Source: Amblyornis subalaris
Lineage: Eukaryota; Chordata; Aves; Passeriformes; Ptilonorhynchidae
Length of the DNA: 64,000 nt
Assembly: GCA_018881555.1 (NCBI GenBank)
Contig: JACAXG010000034.1
Location: forward strand, 5,156,615-5,220,614
Reading direction: 5' to 3'
Positions 1 through 13,300 of this stretch are shown here, piece after piece (position 1 is the first letter of the stretch; each line of letters opens with the position of its first letter). A program made the translations under genes and the position numbers. A model generated the notes under the pieces. That model was given only the letters and a program-made list of their open reading frames with translations. It did no database searches and was not told the origin of the DNA.

Positions 1-3000
1 TTGGCAGTTATCTCATTTCCATTTCATTTTTGAAATAATTATTTGTAGGTCACTTTTGAGAGTGAGTCCTGAGAGGACACAATGAAGAACTATTTGGTGG
101 AAAACCCTGTCCCCTTGATAAAGATGAGCTTCTGTCCTCCATCAGCCAAAATGGCACAAGCAGCCCTGTGGGTGGTGAAAGCAGCCCTGTGTCACCCACC
201 TCATTTGCTGCTGTTTGGTGCAGGGGTTGTGGGATGCTGTAGGGGACTGTGTCCCGAGCCGGGGCTCTGTGCCTGGCAGGCAGGGAGGGTTTTGCTCTTG
301 ATGTGGCGATTCTGAGGCACTGTGCTCGTTGCTCTGCCTCTGATCCTCAGCCCTCCAGTGCTGTATGTGCTCAGCAGGCACATCAAACCTGGGTCGAAGC
401 CCTACACCAGGCACAGGTGCTGTTTTTGTAGTGATCACAGCCCTTCCACCAGCCCTGTGCTGTCCCTGCCCTCCCACAGCCCCCTCTATACTCCCTCACC
501 CTTTCTGTCCCATACACATCGATGACTCCCTGTGACCTCCTCAATAACAAACTGGGTCTCTTCTCAAAAGCTGCCTCTTGAGCCAAAGCCTGGTCAGATC
601 TAGGCCCAGGGGAAGAGAACTAACAAAATCTGCGCACTGCTGTATTCCCACTGCTGTGTGTAGAGGACTAGTTTAGCATAGAAAAACGTACACAAACCCC
701 TCTGTATTTCCTGGACAATATGGAATATTTATTTAAACACACACCTGTTGGAGCTAGCTTTGGCCAGCGCTGCAGATGCCCTATCTCCTGGTTTTCCATC
801 TGTACTGTGGTTCTAAGGAGCACCCATGCCTGCTGCAGAGCAAGAGGTGGTCCTGGACCCACAGACCCATCCCCCACCACTCATGCGGCCAGCGGTACCT
901 AAGGGAAATAAACACCACATCATCTAGGAATTGTATAGGGTATGCTTACTGCCTTCAACTTATAAATGAAATTCTGTTATACAGAAATGAAACAATTTTC
1001 AGGTTTATAAAACCTGAGTCACTGGAGGGATTTGCAATTGCAGCAAGAATTTTAGTACCCTCTCTTCTAGTACTTTAGTGTCTTTTCTTTTTCTTATTGT
1101 ATGACACCTAAATAAGCAATCCAGTGATTTTAGTAACAAAGATTAGCAACCAGCAAAAAGGTTTGGAGATGCAAGCTTTCAGGTAANTTATCCGAAATTC
1201 ACATTAGTACCTGTACACTGTATTTATATTGCACAAGGTAAATCGTACTGGAATTGAATTTATTATTGCTTTAGCCCTTCTTTGGTTAGTGAATTGATCC
1301 TATTGGTTTTTTTGGGTCTGTTTGTCATTATGAGAGAAATTTGGACAAAGAATCTTCAAGTCAGGATTGTGTGTATCATTGAGCTGCTCACCCTTCACAG
1401 TCCATGGCCCATGATGCATTCTCAACCACCTCTGTCATCTCTAGCTGTATAACAGAAACCTTCCAAGTAAAAGAACAGAAAGAAAGAGACAAAATAATCG
1501 TGATACACTTCTGGTGTGACTCTAACAATTCTCTATTTCTTTGACAGAATGTAATCAGTACTTCCTAGAATTTTGAGATCAGCAGCTATTTCTGTGTATA
1601 AGCACCAGTCTTTAATCGAAGACAGAACACCCGACATGTTTCCGTATCTCAGCCCACTCTGTGTAAAATGAAGACAACAATACTCCCCTTTCCAATCTGT
1701 TGCTGTGCTCTGGTGATGGTGATTCTGGTGTCTCTTGGCACAGCACATTCAGGTCTCTCAGACTATACTGGACCTCGCTGCAGTGATCTGGCACTGACAC
1801 AAACNGCCACCAGCTGCAGTGGAGCAAGTATATTTGGGTTGTAAAGCAGAGGGTGGAGCAGGATGGTTGTAGTTTCGGAGGGTTTCTTGCTTCCCGGAAC
1901 ATATAGGGTGGATAGGTTCAGGCAGAACTGCCTGCTGGAATTGTCCTGTGAGGCTGCGCCTCTTGCCAAGGGCACAGGAGAGCTTCAGATGGAGAATGTC
2001 AGAAAAGTCCTCCATGGGCTTCAGCTGCTCATAGCCTCTCCTTCCTCCCACAGCCCACTCAGTGTCCAGTGCTGATGTCCAAACAGCAGCCTGAGGACTG
2101 TGCTGCTGTAAAATTGTGCGACCTNTCTGTCAGTTTGTGAGCAAGTGTGCCTCATACTTTTTCTGCCTTTGTGGCAAAAGATTCGTTAATTCGGAAGGGG
2201 GGTGCTGTGGCCTTGCAAAAAAGATACTCATCCATACCTGACAATTGATTATATCAGGAGTCAGTTTGCCCTGGCCTTTTGTTGTGCTTGTACCCAGCTA
2301 GTTCTAAACAGCATCCTTGAGTTCTAGGTAGTTCAGCAAAATAAATGGGCCGTCTACAAAGCTGTATACACTGTTTTTTTCAATTAGATAGAGAAGTAAA
2401 ACGATGCAACATGGCAATTTATAACTTCTGGTTACAGCCTTGGAGAATGCAGTCATAGACTGTCATGGTCTGTGTATGCAAGCCCATCCTCCTTTTTCTT
2501 CTTTTTCTCTCTGTTGTGTGATCATTATCAACAATGCATAGTCATATGTTAGTCACCATGGTGGAGGGCCTCCTCCCATGACCGTCTGAGCAGAGCACAT
2601 TCTAAACATTGCAGTCTGGAGCCCAAAATACCACAGCAGTAACAGAATCCTTTCTCCAAGTGGTTGCCAGCACTCTATCCTACCAAAGACCCCTAAGGAT
2701 GCAGGCCTTTTCAGCATACTTCCTTCAAACACAGCCTCACAGCCTCACATCCGTTGTTCAGATATCATGTGTTCACATTGGTCTTAAATTAGCCTGCACA
2801 GTGACTTTTTAGTGACTCAAAGTGAAAAAGAATCTGTCCTTCTACTGATGCGAACCAAAAAGGAAGTTTTAAATATATATATGCATTGGTAGGCTTCCAG
2901 GACTTCACACTACCAAACCATGAAGACAGCTGATGCAGAGTCTAGATTAGGAATAAAAATAAACACAGGAGATGTGCTGCCCTGCATAGTTTGGATGGCT

Positions 3001-3375
3001 CCAATTTTCAAAATACGTNTTTAAAACCCCCAGCAGTTATATTTGAATTCTTATTAAAGACCCTGGGCAAAATTTAAATGACCTTAATGTAGACTAACTC
3101 AACAGCAGTGAAACTATATGAGTGCAGGTTTTGTCTTCAAGAAAGCTTTCAAAACCCCAGCTCCTCTGGTTGTCTGTTAAGCTGAGCTGGAGATGGGAGG
3201 CCATCAATCTTATCATCAATACATCGATAATATTTAAATTGGGAATTAAGCTGGGCAAAATTACCAGCTCAGGTCCAAAACCTACTCACAAATGCCCTTG
3301 AGCACACTGATGGGGAGGGAACTGAAGAAATGAATGATTGCTCCAAGAGCTGGATGGCTGTTGGCATCACTCCCT

Positions 3376-3384
3376 CCCCCCCCC
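3376..3384. repeat. Nine-base C homopolymer
   Basis: This is an uninterrupted run of nine C in a pyrimidine-rich context. It is a simple repeat and a likely site of length variation or sequencing error. No function is implied. Confidence 0.8.
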
Positions 3385-5799
3385 AGCCTTCCATGTCTGC
3401 TGCCATGGAGCTCTGCTCTCCCAGTGCGTGATCCACCCTCACACTCCCCTTCCTAGGCACTGCTCCGAACTGTGGGAGTCAGGGCTGCATTCGTGGAAAT
3501 ATGTCTCATGTGAAGGAGAAACAGGCCCTGGAGGTACATTTGAGTGAAACTTTCTGGGTAATGTCTTTGTGCATGTTCCTCTGGGTATTTTCTTTAGCCT
3601 GCCTCTTGTATTGCTGCTCACATTCAAGAGCTAGTGTCCAATATCTTTGTTTTCTACAAAGAAAATAGCTCATTGCTTGTATTTTCCCCCTCTGATTGCT
3701 AGGTAATGAAATTTGTTCCAGCTTTAACTGCACTGCAATGAGCTACAAAGAATCATTTGTCTCAACTGCCTGGGCTAGGCTCGTTTCAGCTACAGCTCAC
3801 AGACGGCACAGTTATCCAGGAGACTGGAAGAATGCAGTCAAGAATAATGCAAAAACGGGTAAAAGCCGAGGCTCATCAATCTTTGATGCTGTGCTACTGC
3901 ATCTGTATTGTACTCCGGCCTCATAGCTCCAACAAATTAGCCCATGGAGCTGTTTGATCACTTTCTGGCATCTTGTTCCTTTGGAAAAGTAACTACAAAT
4001 GTTAAGGTGCTTGTGTCAAATGAAGAAGTAGCGTAGTACCAGCCTGTGCAGGAGGTGCTGCTAAGCAAGGCTGTATCTGAGGGGTCTGTGGTTTATTTCC
4101 CTTCCATCCCACCAGTGTCCCTCCCCTGTGCTTTGAAGAGAGGGCCTTTCCTGGAATATTCACATCACCGATCATCTGCTGTGTAACTCAAAATCTCCGA
4201 GGGCCCGGTTCAAGACTCCAAAGCAATTTAGCAGCACATCNCTGATAATGTCAAACCAACAAATGGTAAATGCTGGCTCTAGCTTTACTTGGCTTTCGTA
4301 TGGTGAGTGATTGCTCCCTTACTTTTGGAAATGATAATCCAGCTATCGTCCATTATGGCATATTAAGTATCTGGGGGCTTGTGCTTAAGAGGTGGGCCCA
4401 GGTTTCTGTGGCTCTGGGTAGTAAGACCTGTAACTGTTAAATTGCAAATTTTATTGAATATGTTGATGGTCCAGTGAGCTTTCTCCTTGGCTACCCTTTC
4501 CCACCAAACCACCTACCACTGATGCTCTCTTTGTGCTTCAGAGGTAACATTCAGCTTCCTTGTTGCTTTTACTCCTCCGAGTAATGTTTTGCAATAATAT
4601 TAATTATACAGCATGCTTACATTTCTCATACCATTATTAAGAAACACATGTTTACTCTGGCTTTCCTCATTTGAACTGAATCTGTGAGCTACATCCCATG
4701 TGGTATCTTGGACTGAAAAATAATTGGATCCATTCTGTGCAAAGGTGAAGTTGAATTTCCTTTTTTGTCACTAGGGACAAACTGCTTTAGGGCTGAGTTT
4801 TCAGAAGAATACAGCTCCCATGATCCCCAAGAAGAATTGGACCTGAGCTTCAGCAATGATGCACTTTGGGAAAAGGAGGAAGTATACAAAAAAATTCCCC
4901 TGTTTAAGCAAGAGAAGTAAAGCTTGTAAGTAAGAAGGGAATGCTAAATAGGGAGTAGCAAACACTACCGGAAAATCCAGGTGGAAATCTGTGATGGTAA
5001 TACAAGAGAGGTCCAAAGACTGAAGCTCTAAGGAAACCCTCTTATTTGTCAAGTAGAAGGGCTATTAACTAGGAGTTTATAAATGTTTAAGTCAGGATGG
5101 TTAACAAGTTAAAAGAATGTGAGTTCTAAGGAAGAAATTTAGATTCTAGTGAAGTCAAAGGAAAAGGAAGACTGAAAGCATGAAATGCTTGCTTCTGTGC
5201 CCAGTGTGTGCCAGCTGGCCTTTGAAGGCACGATGGGATGAAGGTTGCTATTCCTCCAGCACAGGGAGAAGGAAATGCTGTGATCAGGAGTGAGGAAGGT
5301 GGTAGGTGCTTGTTGGATGTTAGAACAGCTTTATCTTTTGTAATGGGCTCTACAAGGGGTAAGGGCTTAACTGGAGAATTAAAGTTAACCACCTGTCTGT
5401 GGTAGCTGATGGGATGAGAAACTCAGATACAGACTGGCTGAGAGCAAGGAGTAAGAAGCAGTTGGAGGTAGCCTCGTGTTTCCTGTGTCTCTGCCTACGA
5501 CTGCAATCTCCTTTTTGATCTCTCCTTTCGAAACTGGAGGTGTTGGTGATGATCTAACCAGCACCTGACTAGCCACACATTTGTACTTGGAGGGCAGCTG
5601 GGTNGTGTGATGGGGGAGTGGCTGTCACCCTGGCAAATCCCTTCAGAGGATTACCTCAAAATCTCCGTGATTTTCCTTTCAGCCTGAAACTACCCACTCC
5701 CATCCAACCGAGAATACACTTGCTGATGATTATTGTATGTTCTGACTTCCCCGTGTATTTCTATGGAGTGAAATTATATTGTAATGCAGGAAGGTCCTG

Positions 5800-5815
5800 C
5801 CCCCCACCCCCCCCC
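5800..5815. repeat. Poly-C tract with one A interruption
   Basis: Six C, one A and nine C follow each other. The complementary strand is a G-run. It is low-complexity sequence in intergenic DNA with no linked gene. Confidence 0.85.
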
Positions 5816-7646
5816 ATCAAAACAATAGAGCCCAAACAGCCAGCATTAGATGCTTAAAAAGATTCAGCACACAGTTTAAATTATTGGTCTGACTTCTGCT
5901 GTGGCTGGTCACACTAATCCTCAGGAACAGAAAATGCCTTTCTGTGAACCAGCAATAGTAAAAAAAAAAGTCTTACTAGCTCAGGCTGGCTGCTGAAAAT
6001 GCACTGCACCTTCCTGACCTCTACTGTAGCCGTCTAATAGATCTTATGGATTAATCTGGGGACAATAACAGTCTTTATTCTGGTTTTGGTTTTGTGCTTG
6101 GATTTGCACTGATATGAACACTAGATATATTAAAATTGAGGTTTTGAGGGTTTTAATGTTAAATGCAGAGCTACATCTATTTGAGATCTCCGGTATTTTC
6201 CTTGAGATTGATTTTTCCTCTGATAATTTGTTTTGCCAAAACCAGTGTTTTCCATTCTCGACTTGAGCCATCCTGGCCTTNTCAAAACTGGCTTTATATA
6301 GTGTGTCTTTGAGTAAGGCTAGGGAATAAATGTCTCCCTCTTATTTTAAGATGAATTATTTTGTTGAAAGGCTATTTTGTTTAGAATAAGAACTTGTATC
6401 TGTACCCCTGTCTAGTCTGCTTGGACTAGTTCTGCCCCAGATGGATGAAGCAGTTTAGTTGTAGCTACAAAGACCTTGACAAAGAGTGTAAGATCTGTCC
6501 AAGAACCAGGATAAATCACTTGTGCTCATTTCTAGGCCACCAGTAGGATCAGAACCAGACAATTAGTGCATGTGTGTGTCATGATCCAGTATAGATTTGT
6601 CACACTGTCACTGGGAAACTGGCATTGTCCTCACAATGGACACAGCAGAAAGCTGCCCAGATCTGGACATCACTGGCCTTTAAAAAAATGTTTTGCGAGT
6701 ACAACTAGCTCCTTATTGCCGTNTGAATGCCAGCTTTACTCCTTTTTTTTCCGTGACCGGGACTGATGCACCCACTGCTGAAAGCAGGGAAATCCAAATC
6801 CTGGTCTTTCACGGAGGTGGAGGGGCAGGAGTTAGTGTGGGAGCTGGCTGTGGAATTAGTGAAGTGGGATGATGTGTACATGCACACGTGAAACAGGAGC
6901 TGTACTGCAGCACAAAATACAGCTCAGAGGTGCAATGCTGTCTTCGGCTGCACGCAACAACATGGATTCAGCAAAGCCCCTGCATTCTGTCTGCGTGGCC
7001 AGCGAGCACACTGCAGTTTGTTTGTGCNGATGGAACCATTCCAAGCGTGCGGGATCACACTGCTGCTCGAGCAATTTGTCCTCCCTGCCGCATGCACAGC
7101 ACTGTCTGCAGCCCCTCGAGGGGCGTGCTGGGGCTTTGCTCATCTCCTTTCTTGCCGCTTGGCTAGTTTTCCCCTTTCTTTTCTCCCTCCTTTTCCCTAC
7201 TCTGACAGAGTAGCTTTGTGGGAAAGGGAAAGCCGGGTGTCTCTGAAACACTGCAATGCAAACAAGCCAGCCCCAAATGAGCCTTGACTGGNAAAATCTG
7301 TGCAGCACAGCGTGGCCATCACAGTGTGCAGTATGTGTGAGCTGCAAGGAAAGACTGCCGGGCTGGTGAAGAGCCTGAAGGACCAGGCATCCTCACAGTT
7401 CTTCGACAGTGACAGTGTTTGTGAGTAATAGATTAAACTAATTTGCGAATTAGTTTTAAAATATTAATTTTATCCGTGCTTGATGGGTGTGGATACTGCA
7501 TAAAGTCAACATCAGTTACCAGAGTATGCTGTACTCCTCTTCAAAGCCTTGCACAAGTGGTGCTTGTAATGCAGGTGAGTGGTGATGTCCACATTTTCCC
7601 AAGGGAAAACAGAAGAGCAGTGCAGTGTGCAATGGGATGCAGGGGA

Positions 7647-7700
7647 GATGATCCAGCATGTAAATCCAGAGCTGATGATCCAGCATGTAAATCCAGAGCT
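7647..7700. repeat. Perfect tandem duplication, 2 x 27 bp
   Basis: Positions 7647-7673 and 7674-7700 are identical 27-bp copies, each starting GATGATCCAGCATG and ending CAGAGCT. Because 27 is divisible by three, any frame through it repeats a nine-residue block. That does not show coding. Perfect identity suggests a recent event. Confidence 0.93.
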
Positions 7701-9310
7701 GCTGGCCACCAGATCTGTACTCTGGACCCCTTTTTGTCAGCTGCAATAAGCAAGTACAAACGCAAAGCTGGAGAGATGTGAGCTTCAAACTGAGAAGCAG
7801 AAGCACCAAGCAGCTAATTGGGAGAGGCTAGCTCCAACTTGTACAGCTGCTCTGTCCCAACAGCTTGCCTGATGGTGTAATACATTAAAAACAACAATAA
7901 TCCTGCTGTCCAGTAACATGTACAGGCTAGTTACTAGAATCTTAATTGCAGCTGAAGGCAGAGATGCAGGAATGAATATCACAGGTAAAGCCAACCCAAA
8001 TCTATAGTGACAAAGCTTTTCAAGGATTGGCCATTGAGATGACAGACTGTCTTACGTGGGCTTCCACTGCTTACCAAACTTCCATTGCTGCCCGTAAGAC
8101 AACAGCTCCATTGCCCGTTTTGCCCTGTGGCAACATCCAGCTACCAAAATTTCTAATGCAGTTTTATGTATGAAACTTGCTGGGGTGTTAGGGCAACACC
8201 TCTTTTCTCACATGAAAGAGCGATCTCTTCAATGGGATTACAGAGAAGATCTCATCGCCTGCTTCCATGCCTAAAGTCAGAGAATTGTTAATTGAGTAAG
8301 AAATATTAGACTGCCTATTGAGGCTGTTTTTCTAACACAGGCTAACATCCTCAGCTACAGGCCTTGGTTTCCATGTTTTGGGGAGAAGAGATGGCAATAG
8401 CAATGGAATATTCTGATGGCAAAACAGTGACTGNCTCCAAGCAGCAAGGTCACAGCTGTCATGCAAACTGCCCGGGTTTTGGGCTCTTCTGACAAGTACT
8501 GATTATGGCATGACTGTCTGAAAATCCATCCCATGTTCAGGATTGTTCCTGTGATTCCTGTGTCTTCTTGTTCATTGCAAATATTTCCCTGCACAATCTT
8601 TAAAAAAAGGGAAAATGAGGCAGAGCTCTTCAACAGCCACCCAGGACCACAGCACTNTGTGCTTAAAGTAATTCTCAAGAATCTTTCAAATCCATGCATG
8701 TCATCAAAATGCATGGATTTCCCAACAGAGCTCAATTCATAGGACTAGGACTAATGAGCATCAGGAAAGTAATAGATTTTATTGGGTAATCTGTGTGTTT
8801 GGACGCCCAATCCTTCAAGCCAAGTCATTCTTGTAGGCCTGGGAAATCCTTGAATGAAAATTTCTGCCATTGCTACAGGTCATCATTAAAACACAGAGGA
8901 AGGTCCTCTGCATTCCACCCACTGTGCAATACTGAGAAGAAAACACTTGTGAGCAAAAATCCTGCTCTAATGGTTAAATTCCTGCCAACCAAAAGTAGAC
9001 ATCTTTTTTCTTATGCCTGCAGAAACAGGACCTTGGATGAAGCTCCTGTCAGCAGTGACTCTGATCAAGCACTGTGTGCATCTCACAGCCAGCCTGGCAC
9101 CGCCTCACCACATGCAGCAGCTGGGCTCCAATGGATTTCATGTGCAAGGAGGCCTGAAAGGCATATTAATTTTTAATTAAATGCTTGACTTTCAAGTTTA
9201 GAAGGCCTTCTCGAGATCTGTGTCAGTAATATGTACAGTGCTATGCATGAGGAGGTAGGTCATAAGCTACGTGTTGTTGGTAAGAAAACTAAAACTCCCT
9301 ACTGAGGCTA
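7701..9310. other. Intergenic DNA, nothing recognised
   Basis: I see no gene, RNA or transposon here. The longest plus-strand frame (8793-9176) is short, resembles no family I know and lacks convincing splice context. Confidence 0.55.
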
Positions 9311-9360
9311 AATATATACACGTGTATGTATAGGCATGTGTATATATGTATATATATATA
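9311..9360. repeat. TA/TG-rich microsatellite
   Basis: An imperfect alternating purine-pyrimidine tract of TA with interspersed TG and CG dinucleotides, ending in about six TA units. Such tracts are common in vertebrate intergenic DNA and often vary in length. Confidence 0.85.
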
Positions 9361-10312
9361 TTTTAAAATGTATTTTTTAAGTAAGACATCTGGCACAGTA
9401 ACCCCTTTGCAGCACTGAAAGCCTCCTGCCTTGCTCTGGTTTGCATTCAGTGCTGCAGCAGTTTCACAGACCTTGATGGCCCGGGCAGCTCACTCAGGAG
9501 GAGGAGACCCAGCCACCAGTGCAAAAAGTATCAATCAGAAGGAAAAATCCTAAAAATAATGCCATAATCTAGTGCTGACGTGTGGAAAGAGCTTGGCAGA
9601 GTTATGTAAAGGACTGTTTGGTGTGGTGTAGATTTTTATGCAGGGAAGACTGGCTTGGTTGGGGTTTTTGGTGAGGAATATCTAGGAAAGAGAGGAGAAG
9701 TGGAAAAGGACACAAAGAGAGAGAGTGTTAATGGNTGGGCTCTGGGGACATGTGACTAGAAAATTGATGTTCCTTATGGAAAGAANTGCACCTGTTTCAC
9801 CACATTTTTTTTCAGCTGTTTAGCTCTCTTTAGATCACATAAGTTTTTTAGAAGTTTGGCAGAAGGTATGCACAGTCAGACTTTGAAGCTCTTCTCTTCT
9901 TTCTGGATGCTTTCCTATAACTTTTCAGTTGTAGGAAAAAAGCAGCTCTGGAATATCATAGCATTTCTTCTCACAGGCAACTAAACATGTTTTCTTGTTA
10001 GTCATTCTTTCCATAGCCCAGCACTGCATTTACTGGAACCCAAGTGTGTGGGGTAAGTAACACCATAGCTCCTGTATATAATGTACCAGCTATACATTAC
10101 ACAAAACTCCAGTAAATGAGTCACTTTTGATCATTTCCNGCCCCTTGCAGAAATACATTTATATATGTGTTCTCTTACCCATGGTGAAGAAGTGTTTGGA
10201 ATATATTTATAAGAGTAACATTTGTATTTGAATAAGGGATGTCCGTTCATTGGGATAAGTCCTTGAAGTCACGGCAGTTCTGAAATGTGAAAGCAGCATT
10301 AAATAAAAAAAG
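9361..10312. other. Intergenic DNA, nothing recognised
   Basis: AT-rich sequence with stops in all frames. A short GA-rich patch lies around 9680-9730. No gene or mobile element could be supported. Confidence 0.55.
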
Positions 10313-10338
10313 TAAAATAAAATAAAATAAAATAAAAT
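10313..10338. repeat. (TAAAA)n microsatellite
   Basis: Five uninterrupted TAAAA units plus one T. It is preceded by an A-rich stretch, but no SINE or processed-gene body is visible upstream of it. Confidence 0.9.
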
Positions 10339-13300
10339 ACCAAACACATGCCACTCTCCCTGAGTGAAAATCTACAATTAAAGCAATCATCCTTTTAACT
10401 AATCAAAAAATTCTTTAGACACGTTTCTGCTATGGCAACCGGCCCAGCATTAGGCTGATTGACGGGCTTGTGAAATGATCTTTAGGACTTTCCACTCTGG
10501 TCAAGAATCTTCCCAACTCCTAATAGTCCAGCTGGCCCAGAGATGGAGCGGGGGATGTCTTCACAGATCCTGCATTCAAAAATGCAGCCTTCCTTTTGGC
10601 AACCTAAGTATATATAAGTCTTTGGTACTTTTCCAGCCACTCACTTAAATAAGACCACATACCGAGCACTAAGTGTGAAAGAAATATACATGTCTTTAAA
10701 AGTTAACAAGGAAAGTATTTTTGTTTGTTTAATTTAGAAGCTGGCATTATGCCTCATGCTCTTTACAGTTGCTAATAGCAGGCAACTTCGACCTCTGCCA
10801 GGCCCTGAGAATGGCTAGAGACACAAGAGGACAGGATTCACCCCTTTCCATTTGGCTGACTTTGCCTAATTTGGCAGACGAACACTCTTTGGCATTCCTA
10901 GTTTTAAGAAATCTGCAAACTAAGCTAGGTTTGCTGAGCTGTTGCCTGATGTCTCAGAGTTGCTAAACTGCGATAGCATTTTGACAACAAAATGGCTAAA
11001 ATAGCGCAAGCATCGCTCCTGTTATTTCTAAAACACCTCAGGACTACCCTAGAATTTACTTGCTTCTATTTTCCTGAACAATCTGGTACTAGAGACAAGG
11101 TTTGCAGTTAACATGCATCCCACGTGCACTTCATTAATGCACACATTTGTTAAATTCGGATTCTGCTAAGATACCTGCTTGACTTAAAAAATAAAACAAA
11201 ATTGGAAGCCTTAGAGGAGGCAAGGTCTTGAAGGTCTTTAGCTAAGGTGAACCTAAAGCTTTGCAAGTTAATTAAGAGCCTTTTTAAAGACAGGTGGATT
11301 GATGGTGTTTCCAATAAATGTGCATACNTGCAGTTGTCCTGCATAGTGGAGATGTCAGAAATATCCCTCACGATGGCCTTTAAAGTAAAATCGGAGGAAA
11401 TTTGAAGTAATATTGCCCAAAAAATGAAATTGTAGCATTTTGAAAATGCCTGAATATTGGTTTTGTTTTGTGTTTTCACCTCCTTTTTCTTTTGTATTTT
11501 TTATACTACACTCGTGAAACCAATAGAAAGTAATGAAGCATTTAACTGAATCCATGTTACTGGTTGCAAAAGGTTTCTGCTAATAACATGTGCCTATCCC
11601 TAGCTGTTATAATTTCTCAATTAAAAGAACCAGAAAAGTAGGTGAGGAAGATTATAGTTAAGCAATTTGTAGGATTCTTNTTTTATTCCTCCACTCCCAA
11701 CTAGACATTGGCACGATCCCATTAAACAGAGAAGAAAATTACCTTCCAGAAGTAATTCTTACTGTGTGTCTTAATATTATTACTAGTATTCTCTCTCCAT
11801 ACTGAAACAGAAGTGTTTCACAGAGTCAGATTTTTTTTACAATGGTATTGAACTTGCTGTTTGCTCAAATTAAGAAATATCAATGGTATGTGCAATAAAA
11901 ATTGATTTTCAAGAGTGCTATGTGCAACACAGCTCATTTGAGGAATATTGTTTGGCTTATCCTCTANAGGCAGAATCTGCAGACTGTCTGACAGCATTTT
12001 AAATTGAAGTAGTGATTTTAGTAATGACATGAATAAAACATCCCCTAGCCATGTAGCTGGAGCCAAATAAGCCTTGAGATCTGGCCACAGCTGATTTCAA
12101 TCCCTAGAAAGAATTTGGGTCAGAGAGAGACACTAAGAAATGTGATTGCCAACCTGAGTATCACTTTGAGAAGGTGTCACTGTTTAATCAAATGTTTTAT
12201 TTTATTTATCACCACAGCAGGCTTGTGTAAGGTACATCAGTAACAACAAACTTTTTTTAATATGTTGCATTTATATTAGGAAAATTTTGCCATACATCTG
12301 ATACATCCATCCTGGGAAGATGGTCTTGCNTATGGATTTTTATTCTAGTGTATGTAGCTCTGCATCCATTGTTTTTTCTGGACTTTGTCTTTTAATGTCT
12401 TCAGAAACTGCAGCCATTTCATGGGAGTGGGTCTATACTACCAGAACACCGTGCCCTCTCATGAGGACATTATTTATTTAGGTATTTCCCGAAGGTCAAA
12501 CAAATAACTCATTAGCATCAAAAGTTTATTTATGCATGTTCACACCAGGCTCAAGATATCTACTATGTGATCTTTTTTTTTTCCTCTCATTTGATTAGGC
12601 CTCCTTTCAAACTGAAAGTTCAAGAACCATAATCCCATTCCTTAAAATATGCCTTCCTTCCTGCCACACCTTCCCCATAACCTGCCTTATCTGCATCATT
12701 TGCAAACGTTTTTGTAGAAGATTGTCTATTTTTTTGTGTTTGTCTAATGCCAGATAAAATACTGTTTGCTGGCTCTTAGATAAAAGTGTAGTAAAGATAG
12801 TAGCAATAATGTTATAGTTTAAAGAGGCATCTTGTCTGAATTTATTGTCATGGAATAAAAACTGTTAAAAGATCACTTTTTTTGCATTGAACTCAACCTC
12901 GTGAGTTGAGAGCTGCTTAAGAGCTGGAGGACAGGTGTGTTTTTCATGGATGTTTTGCATTTTTTAAGCAGAACTAAAAAAATGGACAGTTATACTATGC
13001 AACTTCCTTTACTCCTTGATGGTCATGTGCCATTGCCATTCTGCAAAGCCCTTTTGACTGCTGAAAATCTTGCTCTCTCTACCTCCAGTTTTGCATTTTC
13101 ACCATAACCAGGAGTTACCAAAGCACAACTCTGCCAAAAAGGTGTATCCAGGGGAATAAATGCACCACTCCTCTGTTTCAGGCAAGTTCTGCTGGGTTAG
13201 AGCAAATAGCTGACAAAGGCAGGCTTGCACCAACCAGCAGGTTTTGTCTCAGGCAAATTAGGAAAACAGCAGCACAATTCTGATTCGTTGAGCTACAAGG

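Larger units (their letters stand above)
1..7646. other. Intergenic DNA upstream of CUL3, no supported gene
   Basis: No exon, RNA gene or recognisable transposon could be supported. Open frames are short, overlap on both strands and resemble no family I know. Composition is moderately AT-rich with scattered single Ns. The only local features are two C-runs, listed separately, and a more GC- and CpG-rich block at about 6856-7347. In mammals DOCK10 lies upstream of CUL3 in the same orientation (recalled), so its 3' end may lie left of this window. I see no DOCK10 coding sequence here. Confidence 0.6.
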
